From contig CANCZH010000082.1 of assembly GCA_947382445.1 (NCBI GenBank), positions 1 to 6,597 on the forward strand: a DNA stretch of 6,597 nucleotides, read 5' to 3'. The notes beneath the pieces were generated by a model. The model made no database searches. It was given only the letters and a program-made list of their open reading frames with translations, and was not told where the DNA came from. How positions within the stretch are numbered: position 1 is the stretch's first letter; each line of letters begins with the position of its first letter. Positions 1 through 5,424 of the stretch are shown piece by piece. The DNA comes from an uncultured Clostridium sp. GTDB taxonomy: Bacteria > Bacillota_A > Clostridia > TANB77 > CAG-508. A program made the translations under genes and the position numbers.

Positions 1-168
1 AGTTTTTCCACTAGCATTAGCACCATAAATTGCAGATACTTTTAAATATTCACCATTATCTATTTTAGCAACATTATACTCATGTTCTTTTAATGATGTT
101 GCTTCCATATCTAAACAATTTTCATTTTTAAAAGATTTAAAATTTTTGAAACTAAATCTTATTAACAT
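1..168 (-). CDS. AbiL/RloA-like AAA ATPase, N-terminal part (runs off the left edge)
   Basis: Only the first 56 codons are in the window; the gene continues past base 1. The translation opens MLIRFSFKNFKSFKN and reaches a Walker A P-loop, GANASGKT (residues 49-56), exactly at the edge. This opening beta-strand layout (I-x-F-x-N-F-K-S-F) followed by an asparagine-containing P-loop is typical of COG1106-type ATPases (AbiLi, RloA, OLD/SMC-like head domains), many of which belong to abortive-infection or anti-phage systems. The start is secure: GAAGGAGG at 177-184 sits 8 bases before the ATG, and a consensus-like promoter lies just upstream. It is separated from the upstream operon by 183 bases with its own control signals, so it is probably a separate unit. 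AbiL/RloA ATPases are often followed by a second gene (AbiLii/RloB-like), which would lie outside the window. The family is fairly sure; the exact system cannot be decided from 56 residues. Confidence 0.85.
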   Translation of the reverse strand, partial: MLIRFSFKNFKSFKNENCLDMEATSLKEHEYNVAKIDNGEYLKVSAIYGANASGKT

Positions 169-176
169 TTCTAAAT

Positions 177-184
177 CCTCCTTC
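177..184 (-). promoter_or_regulatory. ribosome binding site of the AAA ATPase gene
   Basis: GAAGGAGG read on the minus strand, 8 bases before the ATG at 168. It fixes the start of the partial ATPase gene. Confidence 0.85.
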
Positions 185-193
185 ACTTTATAT

Positions 194-222
194 ATTATAT
201 GCTAAAATTTAAAAAATATCAA
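194..222 (-). promoter_or_regulatory. sigma-A type promoter of the AAA ATPase gene
   Basis: On the minus strand, -35 TTGATA (222-217) and a perfect -10 TATAAT (199-194) are separated by exactly 17 bases. Transcription would start near 187, a short distance before the SD at 184-177. The -35 lies inside an inverted repeat (AAAAATAT/ATATTTTT, 212-229), which suggests control by a DNA-binding protein. Confidence 0.75.
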
Positions 223-257
223 TATTTTTGAGATATTTTCTCAAATTTATCGATATT
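212..257. promoter_or_regulatory. operator-like repeat cluster over the ATPase promoter
   Basis: Three elements lie together. AAAAATAT-CA-ATATTTTT (212-229) covers the -35. TTTGAGA-5 nt-TCTCAAA (227-245) adjoins it on the upstream side. Two direct copies of TATCAATATT/TATCGATATT (217-226 and 248-257, 9 of 10 bases alike) start 31 bases apart, close to three helical turns, with the TTTGAGA repeat centred nearly midway between them. The layout resembles a repressor or activator site. The binding protein is not identifiable here. Confidence 0.45.
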
Positions 258-286
258 TTTTTAAATAATATTATAATTTTTTGTTA

Positions 287-333
287 TTTTAAAGTGCAAT
301 TTTTGCACTTTAAAAATGTTAAAATTGCACTTT
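287..333. repeat. three copies of TTGCACTTT, two forming a long inverted repeat
   Basis: TTTTAAAGTGCAA (287-299) and TTGCACTTTAAAA (303-315) are perfect 13-base inverted arms around a 3-base centre. A third copy, TTGCACTTT, lies at 325-333 in the same orientation as the right arm. In a leftward transcript, the last copy could pair with either of the two earlier ones, giving two mutually exclusive hairpins. The hairpin follows the cysteine-rich gene (stop at 352) and could end that transcript, but no U-run follows on the minus strand, so a protein-binding site or RNA switch is equally possible. Confidence 0.6.
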
Positions 334-351
334 AAGTTTACAATTAACCCT

Positions 352-624
352 CTATTCTATCTTTTTGCTTAAAGGAAAATTACTAAGATTTCTATATTTA
401 TTATTTTCCCACTCTTCATATTTCCTTCTATAGTTTTCTTCATCACTTGCTAATACTTCTGTGCCATCATCGAAAATAATTAAAACTTTACTAAAATCTT
501 TTCCTCCAAAATGTAAATATTCATTACCTCCATCAATGTGGCAACTTTCACATTTACAAGATACTAAATAATGTACACTTTTTGATTCAATTATATCTCC
601 ACAAATTAAACATTTAATTTTCAT
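352..624 (-). CDS. small cysteine-rich (zinc-ribbon-like) protein, 90 aa, function unknown
   Basis: The product begins MKIKCLICGDIIESK and carries five cysteines in a pattern that could hold zinc: C5-x2-C8, then C23-x-C25-x2-C28, followed by IDGG (residues 30-33). The second half is acidic and charged, with aromatic residues. Small phage and accessory-island proteins with the same CxxCGDxIES...CxCxxCxxDGG pattern exist and, as far as I recall, have no known function. I chose the ATG at 624 because GAGGA (633-637) lies 8 bases before it; the earlier in-frame ATG at 639 has no usable SD. The gene follows the nuclease-helicase gene by 29 bases and is probably the last gene of that operon, so it may be an accessory or regulatory partner. 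Whether it belongs functionally is not shown by the sequence. Confidence 0.75.
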   Translation of the reverse strand: MKIKCLICGDIIESKSVHYLVSCKCESCHIDGGNEYLHFGGKDFSKVLIIFDDGTEVLASDEENYRRKYEEWENNKYRNLSNFPLSKKIE

Positions 625-632
625 ACTTAAAT

Positions 633-637
633 TCCTC
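633..637 (-). promoter_or_regulatory. ribosome binding site deciding the start of the cysteine-rich gene
   Basis: GAGGA on the minus strand is 8 bases before the ATG at 624. It overlaps the ATG at 639 that would give a five-residue longer protein, which argues against the longer form. Confidence 0.65.
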
Positions 638-653
638 ATCTATATATTCTTTG

Positions 654-1928
654 CTATTCATATCTATATTCTTCAGTATCCTCGGCAACCATTAAATCAC
701 TATAGTTTTCATCCTCATCGATTGGATAAATAATTTCATTAATATGTTCTAAACTTCTTTTTAAGTATTCTGCCAAAGCTTTATCTTCACAATATATATA
801 ACATCCATTTTGTCCTCTTGTTAATAATGTTCTATATGTATTTTTTATAATTTTATTTGCTAGCTTTAGGGCTCTTTCTGAATTTTCTTTATACATCTTT
901 TTGATTCCAGATAATGACTTGTCTGTTGATGCTCTTTCTTTAAAATCTGTTACAACTTTTCCATTTTCATATCGCAAGTCTTTTCCTATAATTACTCCAA
1001 CATAATCAAACTCTAACCCTTGTGATGTATGTATACAACCAGCTTGTTCAACGGAGTCTTTATCTATTGCCCAAATTGTTTTATTAAAATTCCATTTCAT
1101 TTTAAAATCATATTCTGGTATTTCTATATCATATTTATCCCCTTTAGGATCTTCTTTTGAAATCCAATCCCAACAATATCCTGCCAATATTCTTGATTTA
1201 TTTTTAATATTGTTACATCTAATAATTTGTTCTTTTAGATCATTTGGATTATCAAAAATTTTAACTTTATAATCTCTAAGAAATGTCATATCTACTTCTT
1301 CATCATTTATGTCATCATACTGTAGAGAACTTTCTACCCAATCTATAAATTTTTCAGCTCCTCCACATCTAAATTGTGCATTTAGTTTTCCATATGATAT
1401 TTCAGCATTTAATTCTTTGGCAAAAAACTCTATCCTTTCTTTTGTTCCATAATCATCTATATGTATGCGTTGTTTTGAATCAATAAAAAATATTGCAAAT
1501 CTAGTAGCATTAATAATCTCTTTTATTTGATTCTCTCCTCTTTTTAGGAATCCTGTTTTTTCGGTGAGTCTATGTGCTTCATCAACAATTAATGCATCAA
1601 ACATATTACTTTTTTCTTTTATGTATGATCCTGATCCACAAAATAAATTATCAATTTCAGTCTTTTTATATGTTCCTTTTAATTGAACAGAATATACATC
1701 TCTGGGTGTTTGATTTTTTGTTATATATTGACAATTCATTCCATACTTTCCCAAAAGTTGTCCTAATAAATTTATTGCAATTACGGACTTTCCTGTACCA
1801 GGACCACCTTCTACAATATAAACTCTTTTTTTACCATCTTTTTTTGATAATTTTGCTAATCTTTTTGCTTCTTCAAATACATCCTTTTGTAAGTCTACCA
1901 TAGAAAATTCTTCTTTTCCATTCAACAT
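654..1928 (-). CDS. DUF2075-type (Schlafen group 3-like) superfamily 1 helicase domain, C-terminal part of a split nuclease-helicase gene
   Basis: This 424-codon open stretch encodes a complete helicase core. Visible motifs, numbered from the ATG at 1928, are a Q-like segment DLQKDVF (12-18), Walker A GGPGTGKS (41-48), Walker B VDEAH (115-119), FIDSKQRI (149-156), QFRC (185-188), motif V-like HTSQGLEFDYVGV (300-312) and motif VI-like YRTLLTRG (365-372). The protein should couple ATP hydrolysis to movement on, or remodelling of, DNA or RNA. Relatives normally carry a nuclease domain fused in front, and here the same reading frame runs back through a linker (PIFLNGENDKLKEFI...) to an in-frame TAA at 2076-2078, preceded by that nuclease domain. 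The ATG at 1928 has no SD, and the next one, at 1901, has only a weak purine run, so independent translation is doubtful. The helicase identity is secure; the functional state of the gene is not. Confidence 0.85.
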   Translation of the reverse strand: MLNGKEEFSMVDLQKDVFEEAKRLAKLSKKDGKKRVYIVEGGPGTGKSVIAINLLGQLLGKYGMNCQYITKNQTPRDVYSVQLKGTYKKTEIDNLFCGSGSYIKEKSNMFDALIVDEAHRLTEKTGFLKRGENQIKEIINATRFAIFFIDSKQRIHIDDYGTKERIEFFAKELNAEISYGKLNAQFRCGGAEKFIDWVESSLQYDDINDEEVDMTFLRDYKVKIFDNPNDLKEQIIRCNNIKNKSRILAGYCWDWISKEDPKGDKYDIEIPEYDFKMKWNFNKTIWAIDKDSVEQAGCIHTSQGLEFDYVGVIIGKDLRYENGKVVTDFKERASTDKSLSGIKKMYKENSERALKLANKIIKNTYRTLLTRGQNGCYIYCEDKALAEYLKRSLEHINEIIYPIDEDENYSDLMVAEDTEEYRYE

Positions 1929-2075
1929 ATTTAGTATATTATCTTGTAACTGTTTTGAAGGTTTAATACCACCTTCTTCTAATATATATAAAGTTTCCTT
2001 ATGGTCTCCATATTTTATATGTTTGCTAATAAATTCCTTTAACTTATCGTTTTCTCCATTTAAAAAGATTGGTGA

Positions 2076-2078
2076 TTA
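2076..2078 (-). other. in-frame TAA stop splitting the nuclease-helicase gene
   Basis: The frame reads HYKELLE-stop-SPIFLNGENDKLKEF. The nuclease frame (starting at 2600) and the helicase frame (ending at 654) are the same frame with no other stop between them, so the whole would be 648 codons with the stop at codon 175. Intact relatives that I remember read through this linker with a sense codon, often Lys; a single change from AAA, CAA or GAA would create this TAA. TAA is also the natural stop of the endonuclease and helicase-loader genes here, so a changed genetic code is unlikely. Confidence 0.85.
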
Positions 2079-2600
2079 TTCTAAAAGTTCTTTATAGTGA
2101 TTATCCGTTATTTCATCATTTTCTTTTTTTTCATATCTATGTAAGCATGAACATGGATATATAGCCATTTTATCATCTTCTGCAGCTGCATAAAAATTCT
2201 TTATGACTTTTGCATATGAAAGTGCTTGATATGAAGGATGTTGTACAATACCATAAGCTTTTACTTCTACCATATCATCTCTGTCTGTGACTACTTTGAC
2301 ACTATTCCATCTTTTAAATTCTATTACTATAATTGTGTGTTTCTTTTCTTCATTTAATCCACATACTATAAAGTCCACTCTTAGCTTTGAATTATATAAT
2401 TTAAATTCCATAGCTACAGAAATATCATTTGGAAATCTATTGTCTCTTAATATTCTTTCCATATGATTCGCTGTATCTATCCAAGATTCATTTTCACTGC
2501 TTCCAACATTAAACCCTATTCTCTCTTTAATTTTTTTTGCTACTTGATCATTATAAACATCTTCCAAAAAAGATTGCTTTGTTGCTTCATATACTATCAT
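2076..2600 (-). CDS. PD-(D/E)XK nuclease-like domain, N-terminal part of a split nuclease-helicase gene
   Basis: The 174-residue product starts MIVYEATKQSFLEDV, the usual opening of DUF2075-type nuclease-helicase proteins. PD-(D/E)XK features are visible: E65, D76 in RVDFIV, E94-F-K96 in VIEFKRW, and a RecB-like Q125-x3-Y129 in HPSYQALSYA. This suggests a metal-dependent nuclease acting on DNA, or possibly RNA, normally tethered to the helicase that follows. The ATG at 2600 is preferred because GGGGG (2609-2613) lies 8 bases before it; a GTG at 2615 would overlap that site. The gene follows the MazG-like gene by 27 bases in the same operon. The frame ends at an early TAA, after which it continues open through the linker and helicase, so this is the front half of one interrupted gene rather than a gene of natural length. 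A truncated but still folded nuclease is possible. Confidence 0.8.
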   Translation of the reverse strand: MIVYEATKQSFLEDVYNDQVAKKIKERIGFNVGSSENESWIDTANHMERILRDNRFPNDISVAMEFKLYNSKLRVDFIVCGLNEEKKHTIIVIEFKRWNSVKVVTDRDDMVEVKAYGIVQHPSYQALSYAKVIKNFYAAAEDDKMAIYPCSCLHRYEKKENDEITDNHYKELLE

Positions 2601-2608
2601 AATAATTG

Positions 2609-2613
2609 CCCCC
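2609..2613 (-). promoter_or_regulatory. ribosome binding site deciding the start of the nuclease-helicase gene
   Basis: GGGGG on the minus strand can pair with the CCUCC of 16S rRNA using one G-U pair. It lies 8 bases before the ATG at 2600 and overlaps the alternative GTG start at 2615. Confidence 0.5.
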
Positions 2614-2627
2614 ACTAATTATTACTT

Positions 2628-2945
2628 CTATAATTTATTATATTTTGTGCTTACTCCTTTAGCTTTTTCTACTGGATATTTTTTCTTTGTCTTTTCTAAT
2701 TTTTTTAATATTATTTCTTCTGGATTAACCTCTAATTTCATTGCCATTTGAATACAATATGTAAATACATCTGCAAGTTCTTCATAAACTTCCTCTTTGT
2801 TATAATTTTCACTATCCCATTGAAAACATTCTAAAAGTTCTCCAGCTTCAATCGATATTGATTTTGCTAAATTTTCTGGTGAGTGAAATTTATCCCAATC
2901 TCTTTCTTCATTAAACTGTTTTATTTCTTTCATTAATTCTTCCAT
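2628..2945 (-). CDS. MazG-like nucleotide pyrophosphohydrolase, 105 aa
   Basis: This is a small all-alpha NTP pyrophosphohydrolase of the MazG/RS21-C6 (dCTPase-like) kind. Such enzymes cut (d)NTPs to (d)NMP and pyrophosphate with Mg2+. The four metal-binding acids are present: E33 and E36 in SIEAGELLECFQW, and E56 and D59 in EELADVFTY. The segment SPENLAKSISIEAGELLE and the FQW that follows match the RS21-C6-like subgroup closely, and the length is normal for a single-domain member. The AAGGTG SD (2951-2956) overlaps the stop of the endonuclease gene, and the genes are only 9 bases apart, so the two are probably translationally coupled. Placed between an endonuclease and a nuclease-helicase, it may deplete or edit nucleotides during phage infection, but general housecleaning of non-canonical nucleotides is equally possible. 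The substrate cannot be read from the sequence. Confidence 0.9.
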   Translation of the reverse strand: MEELMKEIKQFNEERDWDKFHSPENLAKSISIEAGELLECFQWDSENYNKEEVYEELADVFTYCIQMAMKLEVNPEEIILKKLEKTKKKYPVEKAKGVSTKYNKL

Positions 2946-2954
2946 TTTATCACC

Positions 2955-4523
2955 TTACTTTTTTAATTCTATAAATACATTATCATAACCATATTTTTTC
3001 ATCATATATATTAAATTTTGTCCATCTATTAAAGTTAATGGTTTATCTTTAACAAAATTTTGTGAATCCGTTCCAAAATAACTTGTTGTAACCAATATTC
3101 CTTTGGTCGCTCCTTCATTTATCATTGTTCCATATAAATCTCTAACTGCAGAAATGGGAACAACATTATTATATCTTTTAGCTTGTATTACAAACTTTCC
3201 TCCTCTAATTGGATCTGGATCAAAAGCAATTGCATCTACCCCTCCATCTCTACTTGATTGAGTTACATTAACTTCTGCACCATCTTTTGAAAACTCTTTT
3301 TCAAACACTTCTCGTACCAAATGTTCAAAATCCTCCCATGCCATTTCTGCCAAATTATTGTCTGGTCCCATATTGTCCAATATTTCCTTTGATTCAATAA
3401 ATCTTCTATCCTCTTTATTTAAATTCATTATTGGCTTTACTGGAGCAAGTTGAGCAAGCTTTCCTGCAAATAATCCTTTTAATGCTCTTACACATTCTTT
3501 AGGCTCAATATTCTCTAAATTGATATATTCAAATTCCTTTCTACTAACTTGCAATGAAATTATACAGTTAGTAAATTCTTTTCCATTTGACTTATCTATT
3601 CCAGTTACAAAACCATTAAATACAACCATGTCTATAATCTTTTCATCTGTTGATTCAAATATTTCATGTATTGTTCTTAATGTTATATTAAAAATTATAT
3701 TTTCATAAAATTCTTCATACGCAACTTTTTTCATTTCTACAGGTCTTATCTCATTTTTTGATTTTATATATTTATATCCTTCGGTTTTAGAAATTTTATC
3801 AGTATTTGGTAAGTTATATGAAATAACTAATATCTTTTCATTCTCTTTGTATTCAATTTCATAATCTTTTTCAAAATCTTTAGGATATTTAGAATTTTCT
3901 AATACAACTTTAATATATCTTTCTACAGCATCTTGTTTGCCTTCCTCAAAACATTTTTTCCACTCATCTATTTCCTTATTATACTCTTCCTTCTCTCTTT
4001 CAAACTTCTCCTTAGCTTTATTGTATTCTTCCTCTGATTTCTTTTTTCTTAAATTGTAACTTTCTAATAATTGTTCATAACTATCTGTAGCTTCCTTTTC
4101 TTTTGATAGTCTTTTTTCTTTCAATGATTTAAATATCTTTTCAAAAAAAGTTTCTTTTGGCACATTATTTTTTTCAAATATTTCCTTTATATTAGGTTCT
4201 ACCTCATTAAATAACCACTTTTTGTAATTATCTTTTCTATATTGAGTATTCCAATCTAATTTATCATTTACCTTTAAAGTATATTTTAGAATATTTTCAT
4301 ATTCTCTTATATATTGTTTTTGTTCTTTATCCATTGCTTCTGTAGTTTGTTGATTGTTGCTTATCATTTCTCTTTTTCTTTTTAATTGTATCTGTTGATT
4401 CCATCTTTCATTCATCTGATTAACTTTCAAATCAAATTCCCATTTTGTTTCAGCTTTTATTGTTTTAGTTACTCCTAATTCTGAATTATAAAATGTTTCA
4501 TTATAAAAATATTTACTTGCCAT
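2955..4523 (-). CDS. Mrr-type restriction endonuclease with long N-terminal coiled-coil extension, 522 aa
   Basis: The C-terminal third (about 385-500) is an Mrr catalytic domain, a PD-(D/E)XK fold. E400 lies in MAWEDFEHLV, then SSRDGGVDAI with the likely catalytic D430, then VIQAKRY with Q447-x-K449, the QxK form usual for Mrr. Ahead of it are a Lys/Glu-rich probable coiled coil (about 138-195, in EEEYNKAKEKFEREKEEYNK and its flanks) and a less recognisable middle region (200-380) that may sense DNA or bind partners. No signal peptide or membrane segment is seen, so the protein should be cytoplasmic. Mrr-family enzymes often cut modified foreign DNA, but targets vary widely. AGGAG (4532-4536) is 8 bases before the ATG at 4523 and overlaps the in-frame GTG at 4532, so the shorter form is preferred. 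This is the first gene of the operon, with its own promoter. No methyltransferase is visible nearby, which fits a type IV-like enzyme better than a classical restriction-modification pair. Confidence 0.85.
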   Translation of the reverse strand: MASKYFYNETFYNSELGVTKTIKAETKWEFDLKVNQMNERWNQQIQLKRKREMISNNQQTTEAMDKEQKQYIREYENILKYTLKVNDKLDWNTQYRKDNYKKWLFNEVEPNIKEIFEKNNVPKETFFEKIFKSLKEKRLSKEKEATDSYEQLLESYNLRKKKSEEEYNKAKEKFEREKEEYNKEIDEWKKCFEEGKQDAVERYIKVVLENSKYPKDFEKDYEIEYKENEKILVISYNLPNTDKISKTEGYKYIKSKNEIRPVEMKKVAYEEFYENIIFNITLRTIHEIFESTDEKIIDMVVFNGFVTGIDKSNGKEFTNCIISLQVSRKEFEYINLENIEPKECVRALKGLFAGKLAQLAPVKPIMNLNKEDRRFIESKEILDNMGPDNNLAEMAWEDFEHLVREVFEKEFSKDGAEVNVTQSSRDGGVDAIAFDPDPIRGGKFVIQAKRYNNVVPISAVRDLYGTMINEGATKGILVTTSYFGTDSQNFVKDKPLTLIDGQNLIYMMKKYGYDNVFIELKK

Positions 4524-4531
4524 TATATTCA

Positions 4532-4536
4532 CTCCT
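4532..4536 (-). promoter_or_regulatory. ribosome binding site deciding the start of the Mrr-type gene
   Basis: AGGAG on the minus strand is 8 bases before the ATG at 4523. Its last base is also the first base of the alternative GTG start at 4532, which makes that start unlikely. Confidence 0.75.
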
Positions 4537-4561
4537 AAATATTATAATTATTCTATAATAT

Positions 4562-4590
4562 CTTATATCATAAAATGACATTTTTCTCAA
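4562..4590 (-). promoter_or_regulatory. sigma-A type promoter of the endonuclease/MazG/helicase operon
   Basis: On the minus strand, -35 TTGAGA (4590-4585) and -10 TATAAG (4567-4562) are separated by 17 bases, with TG one base before the -10 (extended -10 form). The start would fall near 4555, about 30 bases before the ATG at 4523. The promoter lies just after the decayed gene, so the operon does not depend on the replication module for transcription. Confidence 0.6.
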
Positions 4591-4624
4591 TATTTTACCC
4601 TATATTTGTCCTTATTAGATCCAT

Positions 4625-4933
4625 TTAATTTTTTCCAAAGAAATTATCATAAGGATACCCTACTTCAATATACAACTCTGTTAACTCCATCTTATACTTT
4701 TCTAATAATTCCAAATACTTCTGCTTAAATATACTTTTACAAATCCATTCCACTCCTTCTTTAGAAATTACAACATTATTATCAACTAAAAATTTATATT
4801 CTTCTAACCCACTATCACACATTTTCTTTATAGCTTTTCTAACAGTAATATCTTGCCTATTAAAATATTCGCATAATTGTTTAATATTCATATTTTCATT
4901 CCACCAATTTTCATTATGTTCTACTTTCAACAA
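4625..4933 (-). CDS. longest open fragment of the decayed gene, possible helix-turn-helix
   Basis: This piece is 102 codons if read from a TTG at 4933. An ATG at 4891 (MNIKQLCEYF) is the more usual start, with GGTGG 9 bases upstream. MNIKQLCEYFNRQDITVRKAIKKM looks like a helix-turn-helix of the kind that reads a helix, a turn at NRQD and a recognition helix. The rest, KEGVEWICKSIFKQKYLELLEKYKMEL, is predicted helical. The open frame extends upstream of the TTG into RIKQYEELLKVEH to a TGA at 4975-4973, which supports a fragment of a longer protein. It could be a small DNA-binding protein if translated, but the evidence favours a remnant. Confidence 0.45.
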   Translation of the reverse strand: MLKVEHNENWWNENMNIKQLCEYFNRQDITVRKAIKKMCDSGLEEYKFLVDNNVVISKEGVEWICKSIFKQKYLELLEKYKMELTELYIEVGYPYDNFFGKN

Positions 4934-5075
4934 TTCTTCATATTGTTTTATTCTAAGTTTAAAAATTCTATATCAGCATCTATTAAAGATTTTTCTTTTT
5001 GAAATATACTTGAGTTAACAAGTAATATCCTTCAAGTAAAACAAAATATTTTCTGCTCTTAATTTTTTCACTTCT

Positions 5076-5246
5076 CTATCTACAAGTAGGATGTTTTTTT
5101 ATCATAATTTCTATTGCTTTTCTTAAATCCATTTTTGATATTTCTTTACCATGTTTAGTTGTTAATCCTAAATTGTGTAATCTTTTCAAAATTTTATTGT
5201 ATGATAGAAAAATACTATCTAAAATTTGTTGTGTATCTTTATACAT
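5076..5246 (-). CDS. N-terminal open fragment of the decayed gene, 56 codons
   Basis: MYKDTQQILDSIFLSYNKIL is followed by a basic, helical stretch (KRLHNLGLTTKHGKEISKMD) and ends HPTCR at a TAG. The last three residues before the stop are out of the ancestral frame if the one-base shift near 5086-5088 is accepted. It is the only segment with a normal start codon and SD. On its own it could be a 56-residue peptide of unknown role; as part of the longer remnant it is the original N terminus. Confidence 0.4.
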   Translation of the reverse strand: MYKDTQQILDSIFLSYNKILKRLHNLGLTTKHGKEISKMDLRKAIEIMIKKHPTCR

Positions 5247-5320
5247 ATTGCCTCATTTCCTTTCTATGTAAATATCTTAATGCTAGTTTACGATGTATTA
5301 AGATTTAGCAAAATTTATTT

Positions 5321-5366
5321 TGCTCGAATATTGAGGATCATTTTTAATGCCCAATATTCGCCAGCA
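5321..5366. repeat. long inverted repeat, about 13-bp stem
   Basis: TGCT-CGAATATTG (5321-5333) pairs with CAATATTCG-CC-AGCA (5352-5366), leaving a two-base CC bulge and an 18-base loop. It is the longest stem in the region apart from the terminator and is followed at once by a second hairpin (GGTGT/ACACC). Confidence 0.65.
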
Positions 5367-5367
5367 T

Positions 5368-5424
5368 GGTGTTTTGACACCCTTTTTGCTGTTTAGGGCA
5401 AATTGCCCTAATACCTTTTTTGCT
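5368..5424. repeat. two tandem hairpins, each followed by a CCTTTTT(T)GCT motif
   Basis: Hairpin one is GGTGT-TTTG-ACACC (5368-5381), overlapping CCTTTTTGCT (5381-5390). Hairpin two is the perfect TTAGGGCAA-A-TTGCCCTAA (5393-5411), followed by CCTTTTTTGCT (5414-5424). Read on the plus strand each looks like a hairpin plus T-run terminator, but no plus-strand gene ends here. The repeated hairpin-plus-motif layout looks like a duplicated unit. Confidence 0.6.

Larger units (their letters stand above)
4625..5246 (-). pseudogene. frameshifted remnant of one protein of about 206 residues
   Basis: Five consecutive segments join into one plausible protein. The first starts at the ATG at 5246 (MYKDTQQILDSIFLSYNK... 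to KKHP). Then come LVDREVKKLRAENI (near 5086-5045), LLEGYYLLTQVYF (near 5039-5000), KSLIDADIEF (near 4992-4960), and RIKQYEELLKVEH... running to the TAA at 4625. Each junction needs a shift of one base: one extra base near 5086-5100, then one missing base near 5045, near 5002 and near 4965, the last three in short T-runs. The start has GAGG 4 bases and AAAGGA 11 bases upstream. The C-terminal part contains a helix-turn-helix-like stretch. I do not recognise the family; it has the character of a small phage or mobile-element protein. Several independent indels argue for real decay, although T-run length errors in the sequence data are possible. Confidence 0.75.

Noticed and set aside
287..333. 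CRISPR-like array from the three TTGCACTTT copies
   Set aside because: The units are 9-13 bases, one is inverted and the spacing is uneven, so there is no repeat-spacer pattern.
1574..1903. Plus-strand open frame of 109 codons
   Set aside because: It lies wholly opposite the helicase domain. Its product is rich in Leu, Phe and Tyr, as expected from the complement of an A+T-rich gene, and it has no SD or family motif.
2076..2078. Recoded or reassigned TAA in the nuclease-helicase gene
   Set aside because: TAA ends the Mrr-type gene and the helicase-loader gene in the same window. The context UAA-U favours termination, and no recoding structure was seen next to it.
2613..2615. GTG start giving a five-residue longer nuclease domain
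   Set aside because: The GTG sits within the only SD-like string (GGGGG), which is well spaced for the ATG at 2600, and family members start MIVYEAT.
3520..3708. Plus-strand open frame of 62 codons
   Set aside because: Antisense to the Mrr-type gene, no SD, and no recognisable protein.
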